Shown here piece by piece: positions 22,138 to 33,022 of a DNA stretch of 64,000 nt. Positions within the stretch are counted from its first letter, which is position 1. Every line of letters starts with the position of its first letter. Position numbers and translations under genes: made by a program. Where the stretch lies: positions 1 to 64,000 of the forward strand of contig JANBQC010000047.1 of NCBI GenBank assembly GCA_027576995.1, written 5' to 3'. Source of the DNA: Dimargaris cristalligena. Its lineage: Eukaryota > Kickxellomycota > Dimargaritomycetes > Dimargaritales > Dimargaritaceae. The notes under the pieces are model-generated. The model was not told the DNA's origin. It saw nothing but the letters and a program-made list of their open reading frames with translations, and made no database searches.

Positions 22138-24465
22138 ATGAGAGAAATCGTTCACCTTCAAACCGGTAAGTGCCTTTATTCCTTGCGCATGCGCCCGGAG
22201 GACTATTCTCCAATATATCGGATATCCTTTGTAAATCCGGCCTATGGTATTTTAGGATATCCTGGCCCCTCCAGCGCCAACATTCACCGTCTGGGACTGG
22301 TGATTGGGCTGTTTATGGACTACGCAGGACGTATATTGGCCGTGTGTATGCTATACTGTGCTTCTCTCTAGCCAACCGTCCGACACGGGGGCCTGGGCGG
22401 TAGTCCAATTGCACCTGGCCGTGGCATTCACCGTGCCCTGCCCAACACATGCCAATTCCAGCTTCCATAATTAGGCTTTAATGCGCATATACTATCATTG
22501 GCATTCAATTATTAACCTAATTATCCTTAATTCGCGTCAATCTCGCTAATCTAATGATCAATTCCCGGGCTAACTAGGTCAGTGCGGTAACCAGGTAGGT
22601 TGGCTGAGTTGAATTCTTGGGCGAAGAGTCGCTTTACATATTTTCATCATCTGCATCGTCCCAAGGCTTCCGTCGGATTGGCTGTCGAGCAAGCAGGAGT
22701 TGGGTGTGGGCCATGGGTCTGTATAGAACCAAAATTATACTTTACAGCCCAAACCTCTAGCACTTCCATTACACTACCTCTGCACTAGTAGCCTTAGTTT
22801 CAGAGGTACCCGTATACCATGCTCTAATATTTAATTCATCGGACAATGTCGCTTTAACAATACTTATACTATCCCTCCCCATCTTTATCAACCCCTTATG
22901 ACCTTGTTGATAGCTCGGTCAAAAATTCTGGGAAACCATCTCCCAGGAACATGGCCTTGACGCCAAGGGCCACTACGAGGGCAATGACCCCCTGCAACTT
23001 CAAAAGATTGACGTCTATTACAATGAAGCTCAAGGCGGCAAATACGTGCCTCGGTAAGTTTTCAGGTAGTTCCTCCTTTCTCCCTAGTCACAATAAATAT
23101 ACTTTGTATGTACTCTATATCCTAGTATGCCATTCGGCCCCGCCACGGGATCCCAATTTTATAGAGATACCCTCTTCTTTCCCTCCCCTTCCGGCACCTC
23201 TACTCTTTCCTGTCTATAGCATTACCAATTAACCATGCTCGTATTAATTATTATTTACTCATTGGATTACAATGCCTATTGTTAACAGTGCCGTGTGCGT
23301 TGATCTGGAGCCCGGCTCCATCGATGCCATTCGCTCCAGCTCCCACAGCGCCCTGTTCCGCCCCGACAACATGATCCACGGCTCCACCGGCGCGGGTAAT
23401 AACTGGGCCACCGGTTACTACACCGAAGGCGCCGAGTTAATCGACGAGATTATGGATGTGGTTCGTAAAGAGGCTGAAGGCTGCGACAGTCTCCAGGGCT
23501 TCCAGATTACCCACTCTTTGGGTGGTGGTACCGGCTCGGGCCTGGGCTCTTTGCTTATTCAGAAGATTCGTGAGGAATATCCCGACCGCATGATGGCCAC
23601 CTTCTCCGTCGTGCCCTCCCCCCGAGTCTCCGAAACTGTGGTGGAACCTTACAACGCCACTCTGTCCGTACATCACCTGGTTGAAAACTCGGACCAGACT
23701 TTCTGTATTGATAACGAGGCCCTGTACAATATTTGTCAGAATACCCTCAAATTTACCTCGCCCACCTATGAGGACCTGAACCGTTTGGTCACCACTGTGA
23801 TGAGCGGTGTCACTACGTCCCTACGGTTCCCTGGCCAACTCAACTCGGATCTCCGTAAAATGGCCGTCAACCTGATTCCTTTCCCCCGTCTGCATTTCTT
23901 CATGGTTGGCTTTGCGCCGCTAACTGCCATGGCCTCCAAGAACTTTCGCCACGTGACCGTTAACGATTTGACCCAGCAGCTCTTCCACCCCACCAACATG
24001 ATGGCGGCGGCTGACCCCAGTACTGGCCGTTACCTCACAGTGGCCTGTCTCTTCCGGGGCAAGGTGTCTATGCGGGACGTGGAGCAGCAGTTGCACAACA
24101 TCCGTGATCGTAGCAGCTCGCAGTTTGTTGAATGGATTCCCAATAATATGCAAACCGTGTACTGTAATATCCCGCCCGCCGGTATGGAGCTTGCATCTAC
24201 TTTCATCGGCAATAACACCGCTATCCAGAGCTTGTTCCGCCGCGTGCAAGAGCAGTTCTCTGCTATGTTCCGTCGCAAGGCTTTCTTGCACTGGTACACC
24301 GACGAGGGTATGGATGAAATGGAGTTCTCTGAGGCCGAGTCCAATATGAATGACCTTATCTGCGAGTACCAGCAGTACCAGGACGCCACCATCGACGATG
24401 ACATCTACGAGGAAGACCACGAGCTTGCGGTAGATGACGAGGGCGTCTACGGGCCCGAGGAATAA
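22138..24465 (+). CDS. TUB2: Beta-tubulin with substituted drug-pocket residues
   Basis: Predicted CDS is join(22138..22165, 22578..22594, 22914..23053, 23289..24465), 453 residues. Phases agree and the joined protein reads colinearly with beta-tubulins from [15 protein letters not shown] onward. All introns are GT-AG (412, 319 and 235 bp). Exon 2 is a 17-nt microexon encoding the QCGNQ nucleotide-binding loop. The tubulin signature GGGTGSG is at 140-146 and the longitudinal-contact segment ends in an acidic tail. The protein is divergent: position 198 is Gln (usually Glu) and 239 is Ser (usually Cys), both by the pocket bound by benzimidazoles and colchicine, while His6, Phe167 and Phe200 are kept. 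The MREI motif, used for tubulin mRNA autoregulation in animals, is present. It could be one of several beta-tubulin paralogs. Confidence 0.95.
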
Positions 24466-25834
24466 CACAGCGCGACTATGGGGGATATGGGCACCCCCGC
24501 CCTCCTCCCCCCTTTCTCCCGTTCTCACACATATCCCTTTATGCATTAGGGTGGGTTACCCCTCCCCCATTTCGCCAGGCTGTGCCTTTTTCCTTGATGT
24601 TGAGTCTGTGACTAGAGCTTTACCGATCCCGTGGTACATTTGATCAGTTAGGGCCGGTGTCTGCTGCCCCCATTTAGTTTAGTTTATATCAGGGCGGTTG
24701 ATCAATCAGCCGTTATTATACCCATTTTTTGAATTTTCTCTCTTTTATACTATACTTTTAAAACAGTAATTACCGCTTTCATTTTAACCCTTACGATGGT
24801 TGCCGCAGGCTTGCCTGATCATTTCCGTCACAACCGCTGATACCCGCTAACCCCGTTCCCTCCCACTAAACCACTCAATTTGACCCTTTATTATTGACCC
24901 ATGCCCCCCTAGTCATGAGCCAATTCTACGCAGGTGGGGAAGTCCTTAAGTCAATATTTGCTCACGATGAAGCCGAAATTAAGATTACGATGGGGCTCAA
25001 TCACCAGACATAAATTGAGTGTTGCATAGTGTATCAACAATGTCCAGCAAAGAGGATACTATGAGTGGGAAAGGCTGGGAATAGGAGAATACGGCGGGTG
25101 GTAAATAGACGGGACAGATGACCATGGGCTGGATGAGGTAAACCAGCCCACACCAACCTGGTACTACCAAGCCAATTAGGGGATTACCTCATAATGACAG
25201 GCGGCGTATAAGGCTGGCTGTACTAGGCTGGTAGGGTTTACCACCACCACTCATAGTAGTAGGCTTTAACCCTCCTGGGGTTTCAAAAGACATAACTGCG
25301 ATTTTTATGGTGGGGATACCGCGCACCTTAGCTATTGCGGTTTCATATAAAACCGTTACAGGTTCGACCGATGAACCCTCTAATTGTTTCCCTTTCTTTA
25401 TCATTCTCTTCGAAATCCCTCCCTTCTCTAAAAATCCATCTGTAAGTGCCATTGTGTAAAGCTTGTTTTGTCCAGGCTATTGCGTTCCGGTCTACTGTGT
25501 TGTTTGCTCAATTTAGTATCGCTCCTTTTTTCTACCGCACTCATATTCTCGCTAACCCATGATGTTATTATAGCCGTGCTTTTGGATTATTTTGACCGGC
25601 CTTGTCGCATCTTGTCCCCGCGAAATTTCCACGCGTCGGTGTATAACGCTTTGCGCACCTATTCACGTACTCGCCTTTTGATATAGCCATCTTCAGGGCT
25701 GTTACTGTGCACGAGTATTACACACACACACACATATACACAACATATACCTACATATATTACGCCTAGCAGCCCCCCCCCTCCCCTACTCTACAACTAA
25801 AATTGCCCGGTGGCCGCGTCTCTTTCAAAAAAAA
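24466..25834. other. Spacer between beta-tubulin and DUF4112 genes
   Basis: Holds the tubulin 3' region and the leader of the next gene. A CA run lies at 25720-25733, followed by ATAC/ATAT-rich sequence and a 9-base C run at 25773-25781. An 87-codon minus-strand frame (25189-25452) reads like protein but has no recognisable domain, so it is not called. Confidence 0.5.
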
Positions 25835-27046
25835 ATGCCGCAAATCCAACGCCTTAAAACTTCCGGGGGCGAACCGGCCAGCCCCGAAATGCTGGCGGCT
25901 CGTCGCCAACTGCTCAAAAACATGAAGAGTTCCTGTAACTTACTGGACACTTGCTTTACCATCCCTGTACCCTTCCCTCTGTCCCTGGCTGTTAAGCCAT
26001 TTAACCATACGTTCCATAACACCATTGCCCTGATTGGGTTGGTGACCGATGGGGTCATGCGTTCCGGTCGTCGGAGCCCGAGTCATCGTCAACATGGCCA
26101 ACAACACCATCGACGTAGCTCGTCGTCGGATACGGCGGTCGAAACGGATAGTAGTACTTCGTCCGCCGTCGCCGGGGGCGACGCTGGCAAAGGAGGAAAA
26201 CAACAACCAACACCGCCCCAAACCGTCTCCGGCTGGCGTCAATTCAAGGGAACCGAAGTAAAAGTGGGGCTGCAAGCCATCATTGGCTTAATTCCCGGTC
26301 TGGGCGCGGTGCTCGGTTTCATCCTGTCCCTCCACCCATTCTTCATCGCCTACCGAATCGGGGTGCCCCAACGCTTGTTAGTGTGGATGTTCATCAACCG
26401 ACTGTTCGATATGGTCTTGGGTATCATTCCCTTCATTGGCGATATTCTCGGGGCCATGTTTAAAATTAACCTGTGGTCGTACCGGGTGGTTGAACGGTGG
26501 GTCGAAAAGGAAGAGAAATTGGCCCAAAAGCAAAGAACCGACGGAGGAAATAGCGGCAATGTGTCCGGGTCCGTGCAGTCCCGTGGGTTGAACGGCCCAA
26601 AGGATAAGGCGTCGTCGAACAATGGAGTTTGGCATACTTTGGAAACGCACGATAGTTTCTTCGCTACCCCCACCGACCGCTGGTATGCCGATTCCAGTGC
26701 GGACGAAGACGACGAACCGACGACGACGACTCACTCTAATGAACACCACCACCCCCCTCCGGCTAACCCGTCCTCCAAGTCTCACCCAACGTCGGTGTTT
26801 AACAACCCCTCCCTTCAGCCCGAGGCCGTTGATCACCTCCAGCAGCAGGCAACCGCCGCCATGAACGACCAGCTCCGAAATAGCGTCTCCGTACCTGCCG
26901 CCCAGCCGGTTAACCCCGCTGGCGCGCCATCAAAAGTATACATGAATGCGGATGGTATTGGTACCGACCCGTTGTTGGCTTCCTACCACGCTGACACCCC
27001 GCCGCCGCCCAGTGGCAATATCCACCACCGTGGAATGCGCTATTGA
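25835..27046 (+). CDS. DUF4112 membrane protein with low-complexity insertion
   Basis: A 403-residue frame. The ATG follows an A run, giving A at -3. The DUF4112 signature begins near residue 35 (NLLDTCFTIPVPFPL) and resumes after an insertion at about 145-225: IIGLIPGLGAVLGF, a hydrophobic segment, then LGIIPFIGDILGAMFK and the amphipathic tail. The Gly-Leu-Ile-Pro-Gly and Pro-Phe-Ile-Gly-Asp repeats are the family hallmark and form two membrane segments. Function of DUF4112 is unknown. Between the halves lies a 55-residue Ser/His/Gly/Gln-rich stretch; I found no good GT-AG pair to treat it as an intron. Residues 225-403 are a disordered His/Pro/Thr-rich tail. Confidence 0.85.
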   Translation: MPQIQRLKTSGGEPASPEMLAARRQLLKNMKSSCNLLDTCFTIPVPFPLSLAVKPFNHTFHNTIALIGLVTDGVMRSGRRSPSHRQHGQQHHRRSSSSDTAVETDSSTSSAVAGGDAGKGGKQQPTPPQTVSGWRQFKGTEVKVGLQAIIGLIPGLGAVLGFILSLHPFFIAYRIGVPQRLLVWMFINRLFDMVLGIIPFIGDILGAMFKINLWSYRVVERWVEKEEKLAQKQRTDGGNSGNVSGSVQSRGLNGPKDKASSNNGVWHTLETHDSFFATPTDRWYADSSADEDDEPTTTTHSNEHHHPPPANPSSKSHPTSVFNNPSLQPEAVDHLQQQATAAMNDQLRNSVSVPAAQPVNPAGAPSKVYMNADGIGTDPLLASYHADTPPPPSGNIHHRGMRY

Positions 27047-29127
27047 GCGACTGGTGTTGACTTTCCAGTATACCCCCCCCTTAAATTACCGTATAGATAG
27101 ATATATTTCACTAAAAAAATATACAAGGGGATTTGTGCTTGCGTGGGGTGATAAAGCCCCCAGCTATAGTACAGTAGCTTCTATTTTATGGCTGCGATTT
27201 GTACCGCTTGGTCTTTTGCAGAGGATTTGGTCACCGATACATTGGACTCCGAGCCTGCTTTTAAAGGGCCAGTCTGGTGTAATTCTCAGCGTTGCTCACC
27301 GTAATTTAGTGCGAATAATTTCCGTTTAACACCCTAAATTCGATTGAGCATTGTAGTTGAATGTCGGCCGCCGGAAAATGCGACACATACATACGGCCCA
27401 ACCAAGGTCTAAATTTACCCTACAGATAGGAGGGTGGCATTTTAGTGTGGTCTTCTTTCGAGGTGGCCCCCCTATAACAGATTGGTGAGTCAACTGTTTA
27501 AAAGATTGGTGTACCTTAATGGGCCTTTATTGTGTTACCACAGCCGCGCCGAGCCATTTTACTTGGGCTTTACTTTCGACGTTGCTTGGGGCTGGTAGCT
27601 CTCATCCAGGAATCCCGCCTGTACGTACAGTGGCCGTAGAGCTCTCCCGAATACTACAATTATCGGTAAAAGGATAGTCGGCGGATGGTTAGAAAACGCA
27701 GCTCGAATCTAGCCCTTATTTTTTGGTAAGCAGGTAGGAGGGGGACAATGGTGGGTCCACGAGGTAGTAGTATTCCTTTTGGGGATAGAAATATGAGCAG
27801 ATGGCATACATGTCCCACCACTGCTACTCAAGGAGGGGGAGGGATAAGGGCACATCTTCCCTATTTGGACTGACCATTTGGACTTACAGAGACCTATTGA
27901 GTAAATTGGTTTACACCAACAACTATTCGTAGGTTACTTTAGGCCCCATAGACCTGGAAGGCCAGTGGAAAAGCTGAAAAGTATTTAGTTGGTCGCAAAA
28001 AGGAGCTTAAGGGGGTGGGTGGACCACTTCAAAACGGCACATTATTATTTAGTCGTTTTGAGACTACCAATCGGTGTGTGCCAAGAGATACATTGTCTGG
28101 ATTGAAGTAGGGGGTCTATAAGTTCATACTGTGATATCCTTCTCCCTGTCTACTAGCTATGCCCTTCAAAATGAAATGTAGACCACGAAGGAAAAGTCGA
28201 GAGAGGGTGGGAGAAGGGGGGGGGTGAATATGAGAGGCATCGATGAATATTCATTGAGCGCCTACACTCTTTGTCACTGCCTTCGACTAGATGGGTATGT
28301 TGAATTCCGGTCCAAATGGTACCTCTGCTAATTCCCCGTCCTTTCCGTCGTGGAAGTGTAGGGTGCGAGCAGGAGGCGGCGTTCTGGTACTACCCCGGGC
28401 CGTAGCCAGGCAGGTCGAGTACAGGCGGTGGTTACTCTACTACACCTGTATTTTTGATGTCCCCCTCCCTCCTCCCCCTTCCACTTTACTCTCGATAGTT
28501 TCCCAACTTCTTACTCAACTATTCATCTATAGGACGATAACAAGAATTCTCAATGTAAAGGGAATGGTGGTCGGCGGGTAGCTTATTGGCGCAAAACATG
28601 CGCGGATGAATCCAAGCAATGGGAAAGCCTTGAGCTAGCGAGGCGCGGTGTTCCCAATTAGCGGGTCCATTTTATTCCTAATGGGTCTTGGCAAAAAATA
28701 GGGAAAGGGGAAAGGCCCATAACAGTCACCTCGGGCCTTTTAGGTGATTGGGCCAGCCCCAACCACACCAATGAGGAAGGCTTGTCGGATATCGAAAAAT
28801 ACGCAGCTAGTAGCGGAGAGGATAGCAGGGAGGAGTTGTGGTGCGGCCATAGTCCGAGGTGCGTTGACCCGCGTAACCCGGGACTCCCAATCGAGTGGCG
28901 GAGGTCACATCAGTTATATATAAATACCGCCCTGGTGGCCCCCATCTTTTTCAAAAATCACCTTACAATCACCATCCTCCAGCCTCTCCCGCCCCTCTCT
29001 GTCTCTCTCCCCGATCAGATCATCCTCTATAATTTGTAAGCCCCTTAGCCAATTCCTCCGCCATTCCATTTTTGCTCTACCTCTTTCGCAAAACAAACAA
29101 ACCAAAAACGAACCACCTCGATTCACA
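27047..29127. other. Intergenic region upstream of small secreted peptide gene
   Basis: About 2 kb without supported coding content. It contains a 9-base G run at 28216-28224 and the promoter and leader of the 29128 gene, which is C/T-rich from about 28960 to 29110. A 96-codon frame at 28291-28581 has no domain and was not called. Confidence 0.5.
28915..28926 (+). promoter_or_regulatory. TATA box of the small secreted peptide gene
   Basis: TATATATAAATA, a strong TATA match, about 200 bp upstream of the ATG at 29128, followed by a pyrimidine-rich initiator-like region. Confidence 0.55.
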
Positions 29128-29376
29128 ATGAAGTTCCTCTCTGCCGTCGCTCTCATTCTGGCTACCATCGCCACTGCCTCCATGGCCCATGCCAACCCTG
29201 CCGACCCCATTATCTCGACTCCCAAGCTGGCTAAGCGCAGCGTCGCTAAGAATTTGGCCATCGGAGGTGCGGTATTGGCCGCTGCTGGGACTGCTGCTGC
29301 TGCTGCTACGGCTTACGGCACCTATAAAGTCGGTAAGAAAATATTCGGTTCGTCCAAGCCCAAAGACACCCAGTAA
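29128..29376 (+). CDS. Kex2-type secreted peptide precursor, 82 aa
   Basis: Short but well-formed frame. Residues 1-22 are a signal peptide (Met-Lys-Phe-Leu start, hydrophobic core, Ala-His-Ala end). Residues 23-37 form a small propeptide ending in Leu-Ala-Lys-Arg, a classical Kex2/furin site. The remaining 45 residues contain no Cys. They have a Gly/Ala-rich hydrophobic stretch (about 43-66, with GG and runs of Ala) then a cationic tail with five Lys (KVGKKIFG, then Lys-Pro-Lys). This layout fits a processed secreted peptide that can insert in or bind membranes: a signal, antimicrobial or lytic peptide are all possible, and none is shown. A lipid- or wall-bound protein is the alternative. 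Strong TATA box, C/T-rich leader and an ACAATG start context support expression. Confidence 0.8.
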   Translation: MKFLSAVALILATIATASMAHANPADPIISTPKLAKRSVAKNLAIGGAVLAAAGTAAAAATAYGTYKVGKKIFGSSKPKDTQ

Positions 29377-30692
29377 AAACATCGCTTTATAATTCGGCCT
29401 GATTAATTGTCATCCGAAATGTCATTTTTATATAGCTCTGCGAATATTTTCATTACCCGCGATCAATGCGATTCATAAGTACCTTTTACTTTCCTTTTTT
29501 TCAAACAAAAAATACACCTTGTATAGCTTTATTACTCAAGCCTAGTTTATGTAACTCGTTTCAACAGCTAATCCCTGTATATTCAATAGGGTGTGATGAC
29601 ATGCCATTTTTAAGTCGCCTATATATTAAACCCGAATAAACCGAATTATAAACTATCCACGCTACTTTAACGCGTAGCATCTTGGATATCAAGTACATCT
29701 ATACCAACTCCCTATGTATATCAATTAATAATCGGGCCTTTATACAGGATTTTGTAAATACACCTCTTCAAGTAGATGTAGCTGACCTGAGCTCTTTTTT
29801 TTTTTAGAATGGTGCCAAAATTATACCGCCCTAACTATTAGAACAGTTTGGCAATAGACCGCCTTTGGAATGGGCCATATTAAAGTGAATATTCAACTAA
29901 GGTAGGATAAGTCAGCCCTTGAATAATTGAGGTGATGGTGGAGGGGGAAATGCTAATAGTACTGCCATCTAATTTTCCAAAATATACAGTTGTGGTCGGA
30001 AACTGAGCTACTGTTCTTTGTAGTCCTATTTTAACCTGACGCCTTGCCCTCGTCCCTCCTCAATCATACCTGGTTATAATATGGTGCCCAGTGCTATGAG
30101 TGCCATTTACCCACCTTTCTAGGAGGTGCTCAAAAGGCATCTTCAATGGACTTCTTCATTGATTTGAAGGCACTTCCGGTACCACTGCTCCTCATAGGTG
30201 ATGCATTTAGAGGCATCCTTTCACATTAATATTCCCCCGGGTTGTGGCCCGCCATTTAAATAGCCCATGGGCATCTGGTGTATCCCAATAAGCACGTATA
30301 CACCCTCCTTTTGACTACTAATAAACCCAGGCCGACAGAATTTACTGTCTAATAAGAGCCTCCTCAGTGGATTTCAGTATACACCCTCAATTGGTAAATG
30401 GCTAAAGCAAGTACGGCCAGGCAGCTTGTAGGGGGCCAGTCATATAACCAAAGGCAATAATATTTGAAATATCAAGCCATAACCCAATGTAATTAAAGGT
30501 AATTTTTTTTATAATTTTTATTATCCCGTGATGCCCACTTATGTATCCCTCTGTTGGCCTAAAAATAACTACTCCACCCATCCCTGGAACTATTTACTCC
30601 AATTTAGTGAGTATACCGTCTTTTGCCAGTGGGAAGCCAGCCTACGTGGCTTTTAGCCCCATGCACAAAGGAAGGTGGTTCTCTTCACTTGT

Positions 30693-30831
30693 ATATAGGA
30701 GAAGTTCATTCAGACTGTATAATGAAAAATCCATTAGATAAGACTAATATTACTGGTTAAAAGCTATTCTTATATATATTCACCCATACACATATTATGT
30801 AGAACCTTATACAACTGGTTTGAATTTCACC
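30693..30831 (+). repeat. Dispersed repeat, copy A
   Basis: 139 bp that align without gaps to copy B (52032-52170), differing at 12 positions, all transitions. It also matches copy C (40891-41019) in reverse orientation at roughly 80 percent. Likely a remnant of a mobile element; element ends and target-site duplications are not visible. Confidence 0.9.
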
Positions 30832-31905
30832 TCTATCTAAGCCCAACAGTGCTAGACTGGAGTCCAACAGTAGTACATCAATAAACCACTCTATTTCCTG
30901 TGGCACTGTACCCCTAGTTATATTATTGCACCTATCCTACAATAGGATTGCCTCCCAACTTTACAAAATTGTTGACACACTTTTAATATTAACAGCTGTA
31001 ATACTATAGCATGCTTGATTCTTTCTACTGGCATTATTTTTTCTATCCTTACACCTGCCTTTCTAAACTGGGCCATATTTTAGAAGCTAATTTATGTCCC
31101 TCAATGTCTTTCCTTTAGTATATTTTGATTGGCCGGGCATAGAAGCCTGCAACCTTTTATTAATTGCCATTTTCACATTTTTACAGTTAGCATATTTGAA
31201 CTTGTTAGTGACCCATTTTAATTTATTGATATAAATTACTATTGCCGACCTAAGTGACCATTTCTGCTTTGGCTGACTGCCTTATAAGGGCACCTCCCTT
31301 CTCAGCCACTCCCAACTTTACAAAAAAAACAAGTTCCCTACCAAGTCCCATAAAGGCTGCACAACATCCATTTCAGCCACCACAACTTTACTTCCAACTA
31401 TAAGCATGACCATCTCCTTTGGTTTTATTTTTATATAGGAGCCCTATAGGCAGGATGCCAGCTAGTGGTTAACTAGCAATGGATCATTCCAAACCTGAGT
31501 TATACCAATGGTGCGAGTTGCTAGTTGGTTGGTGTTAATCAAGATACAAGGGCGGTGCAAGCTTGATACACTGGCTCCACTGACACCCATTTCATTGGAT
31601 ACATACTGGCCAATGTCAGGACGGAGAGTATTTTAATTCATGAATATGCCGAGTGTAGTGCAAAGAGAGATGTATATTGGAATAGCTGATGAAGACTACA
31701 ATTAGGGTAGTATGACGAGTGGTCTCCCTTTCCCTTTCCCTTCCCCTAAACCATTATTTTTTTGCCTTGCACCCCCCCCCCCATCCCCCCTGTCTTCGCA
31801 CATTTGGGGGTCCCAGGTTGAGGCCATGAATTCTGGGGCCTCAATGGGGGGATGGTCACCAGGTCACTGTAGGGGTAAGTATATGAGGTTCTGCTTTAAT
31901 TTTGT

Positions 31906-31960
31906 ATATGGGTATAGTTCAATTGGGTTGTATAATGAAATATCCATTTAATAATAATGG
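31906..31960 (+). repeat. Dispersed repeat, degraded partial copy
   Basis: Matches the start of copy A (TTGTATAATGAAA, ATCCATTTAATAA) over about 50 bp, then similarity fades. 1.2 kb from copy A in the same orientation. Confidence 0.55.
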
Positions 31961-32856
31961 GATTGCCCACTAGTTAGGTGATATATTCTGCCTACTTTCC
32001 CACATATTTACATTATTTTGGTACCGTTGATAAGAGGGAGCCACTGTTTACAATATATGTAGTTATTTTTTCTAAAACCAATACTGACCTTCCATCAAAA
32101 AAATGTATTAATGAAAAATATTTCAGAAACCTCGGCCAACTGCCAGAACCAGTGGGGGTGCCATTGTCTTTGGCCTTTTTAATCCCAATACCAGGGTGTC
32201 CATAGTCGGTGTGAAATGGAGACATAGTAGATTGTTTTGCCCAATTATCAACCATAAATTGTTGGCATCTTGACCATTAATTTGGGTAACGAGAAGGTCC
32301 AATGCCAAAATTCAAAAATCACATTTGAATAGCTGTGCAACAATCTATACATGCAGGAGCTGTTTCTGTATGAGACAACACTGGTCCAGCTAAATGGGTT
32401 GGTTGTCATAAGGGCCTGGTTTCTTTCCAGGGTCTGTTCTTTATTCTACCTCCCATCATTTCCCTCTATATCTGTAGCTTTTGAGGGTTTTTGACCAAAT
32501 TACCCATTATCATGTTCCCTGTGGATAGTAATTATGACCAAAAGGTCACCTGCCTTAGATTTACTTTAAATAAAACTCTACTTTATCTGAGACAACACTG
32601 GTCACAATACAGTTGGAATAGGTTAGGTTCAACATGGCTGTATGATTTTAACCTTGGTTGATATGACCAATTTTTCAAGTACCAAATGAGGATCCTACGT
32701 ATATTCCTATATACATTTAACCCATTATTATATACAGTTGAGTAGAACCCCACCCTAGTATAGCACTCTTACCCGAGATCATTTGCATTTGATATCCCAT
32801 TACTCACCTCTTGGGCTCATACAGGGCAAACTCAAAGTTGGCCATACTCAACACCT

Positions 32857-32865
32857 TATATAAAT
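32857..32865 (+). promoter_or_regulatory. TATA box of the secreted F-box-like gene
   Basis: TATATAAAT, about 158 bp upstream of the ATG at 33023, followed by a C/T-rich leader (32875-33010). Confidence 0.55.
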
Positions 32866-33022
32866 ACTACCCTCAAGCCTCCCTGTACTTACTCACACAT
32901 CTACCCTTCCTCTTCCCCAACCCCAACTTAGGATTTAACTCAATTTTTGTCCCTACCACACTATTTACCATAACCCTATTCTTCATTCCACCCAGTCCGT
33001 TAAACACCTGTTCCCTCTTATA

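Larger units (their letters stand above)
29377..33022. other. AT-rich repeat-bearing spacer
   Basis: 3.6 kb of AT-rich sequence with no supported gene. It holds copy A of a dispersed repeat (30693-30831), a degraded copy near 31906-31960, two direct 16-bp repeats (32371-32386 and 32588-32603, TGAGACAACACTGGTC), an 11-base C run around 31771-31782 and a T run around 29796-29806. The short frames ending in YNE-x-SI motifs (30541-30741, 31712-31951) come from the repeat itself. It looks like decayed transposon-type DNA. Confidence 0.6.

Noticed and set aside
25189..25452. 87-codon minus-strand frame
   Set aside because: Composition looks protein-like, but there is no family, no start context and no neighbouring exon.
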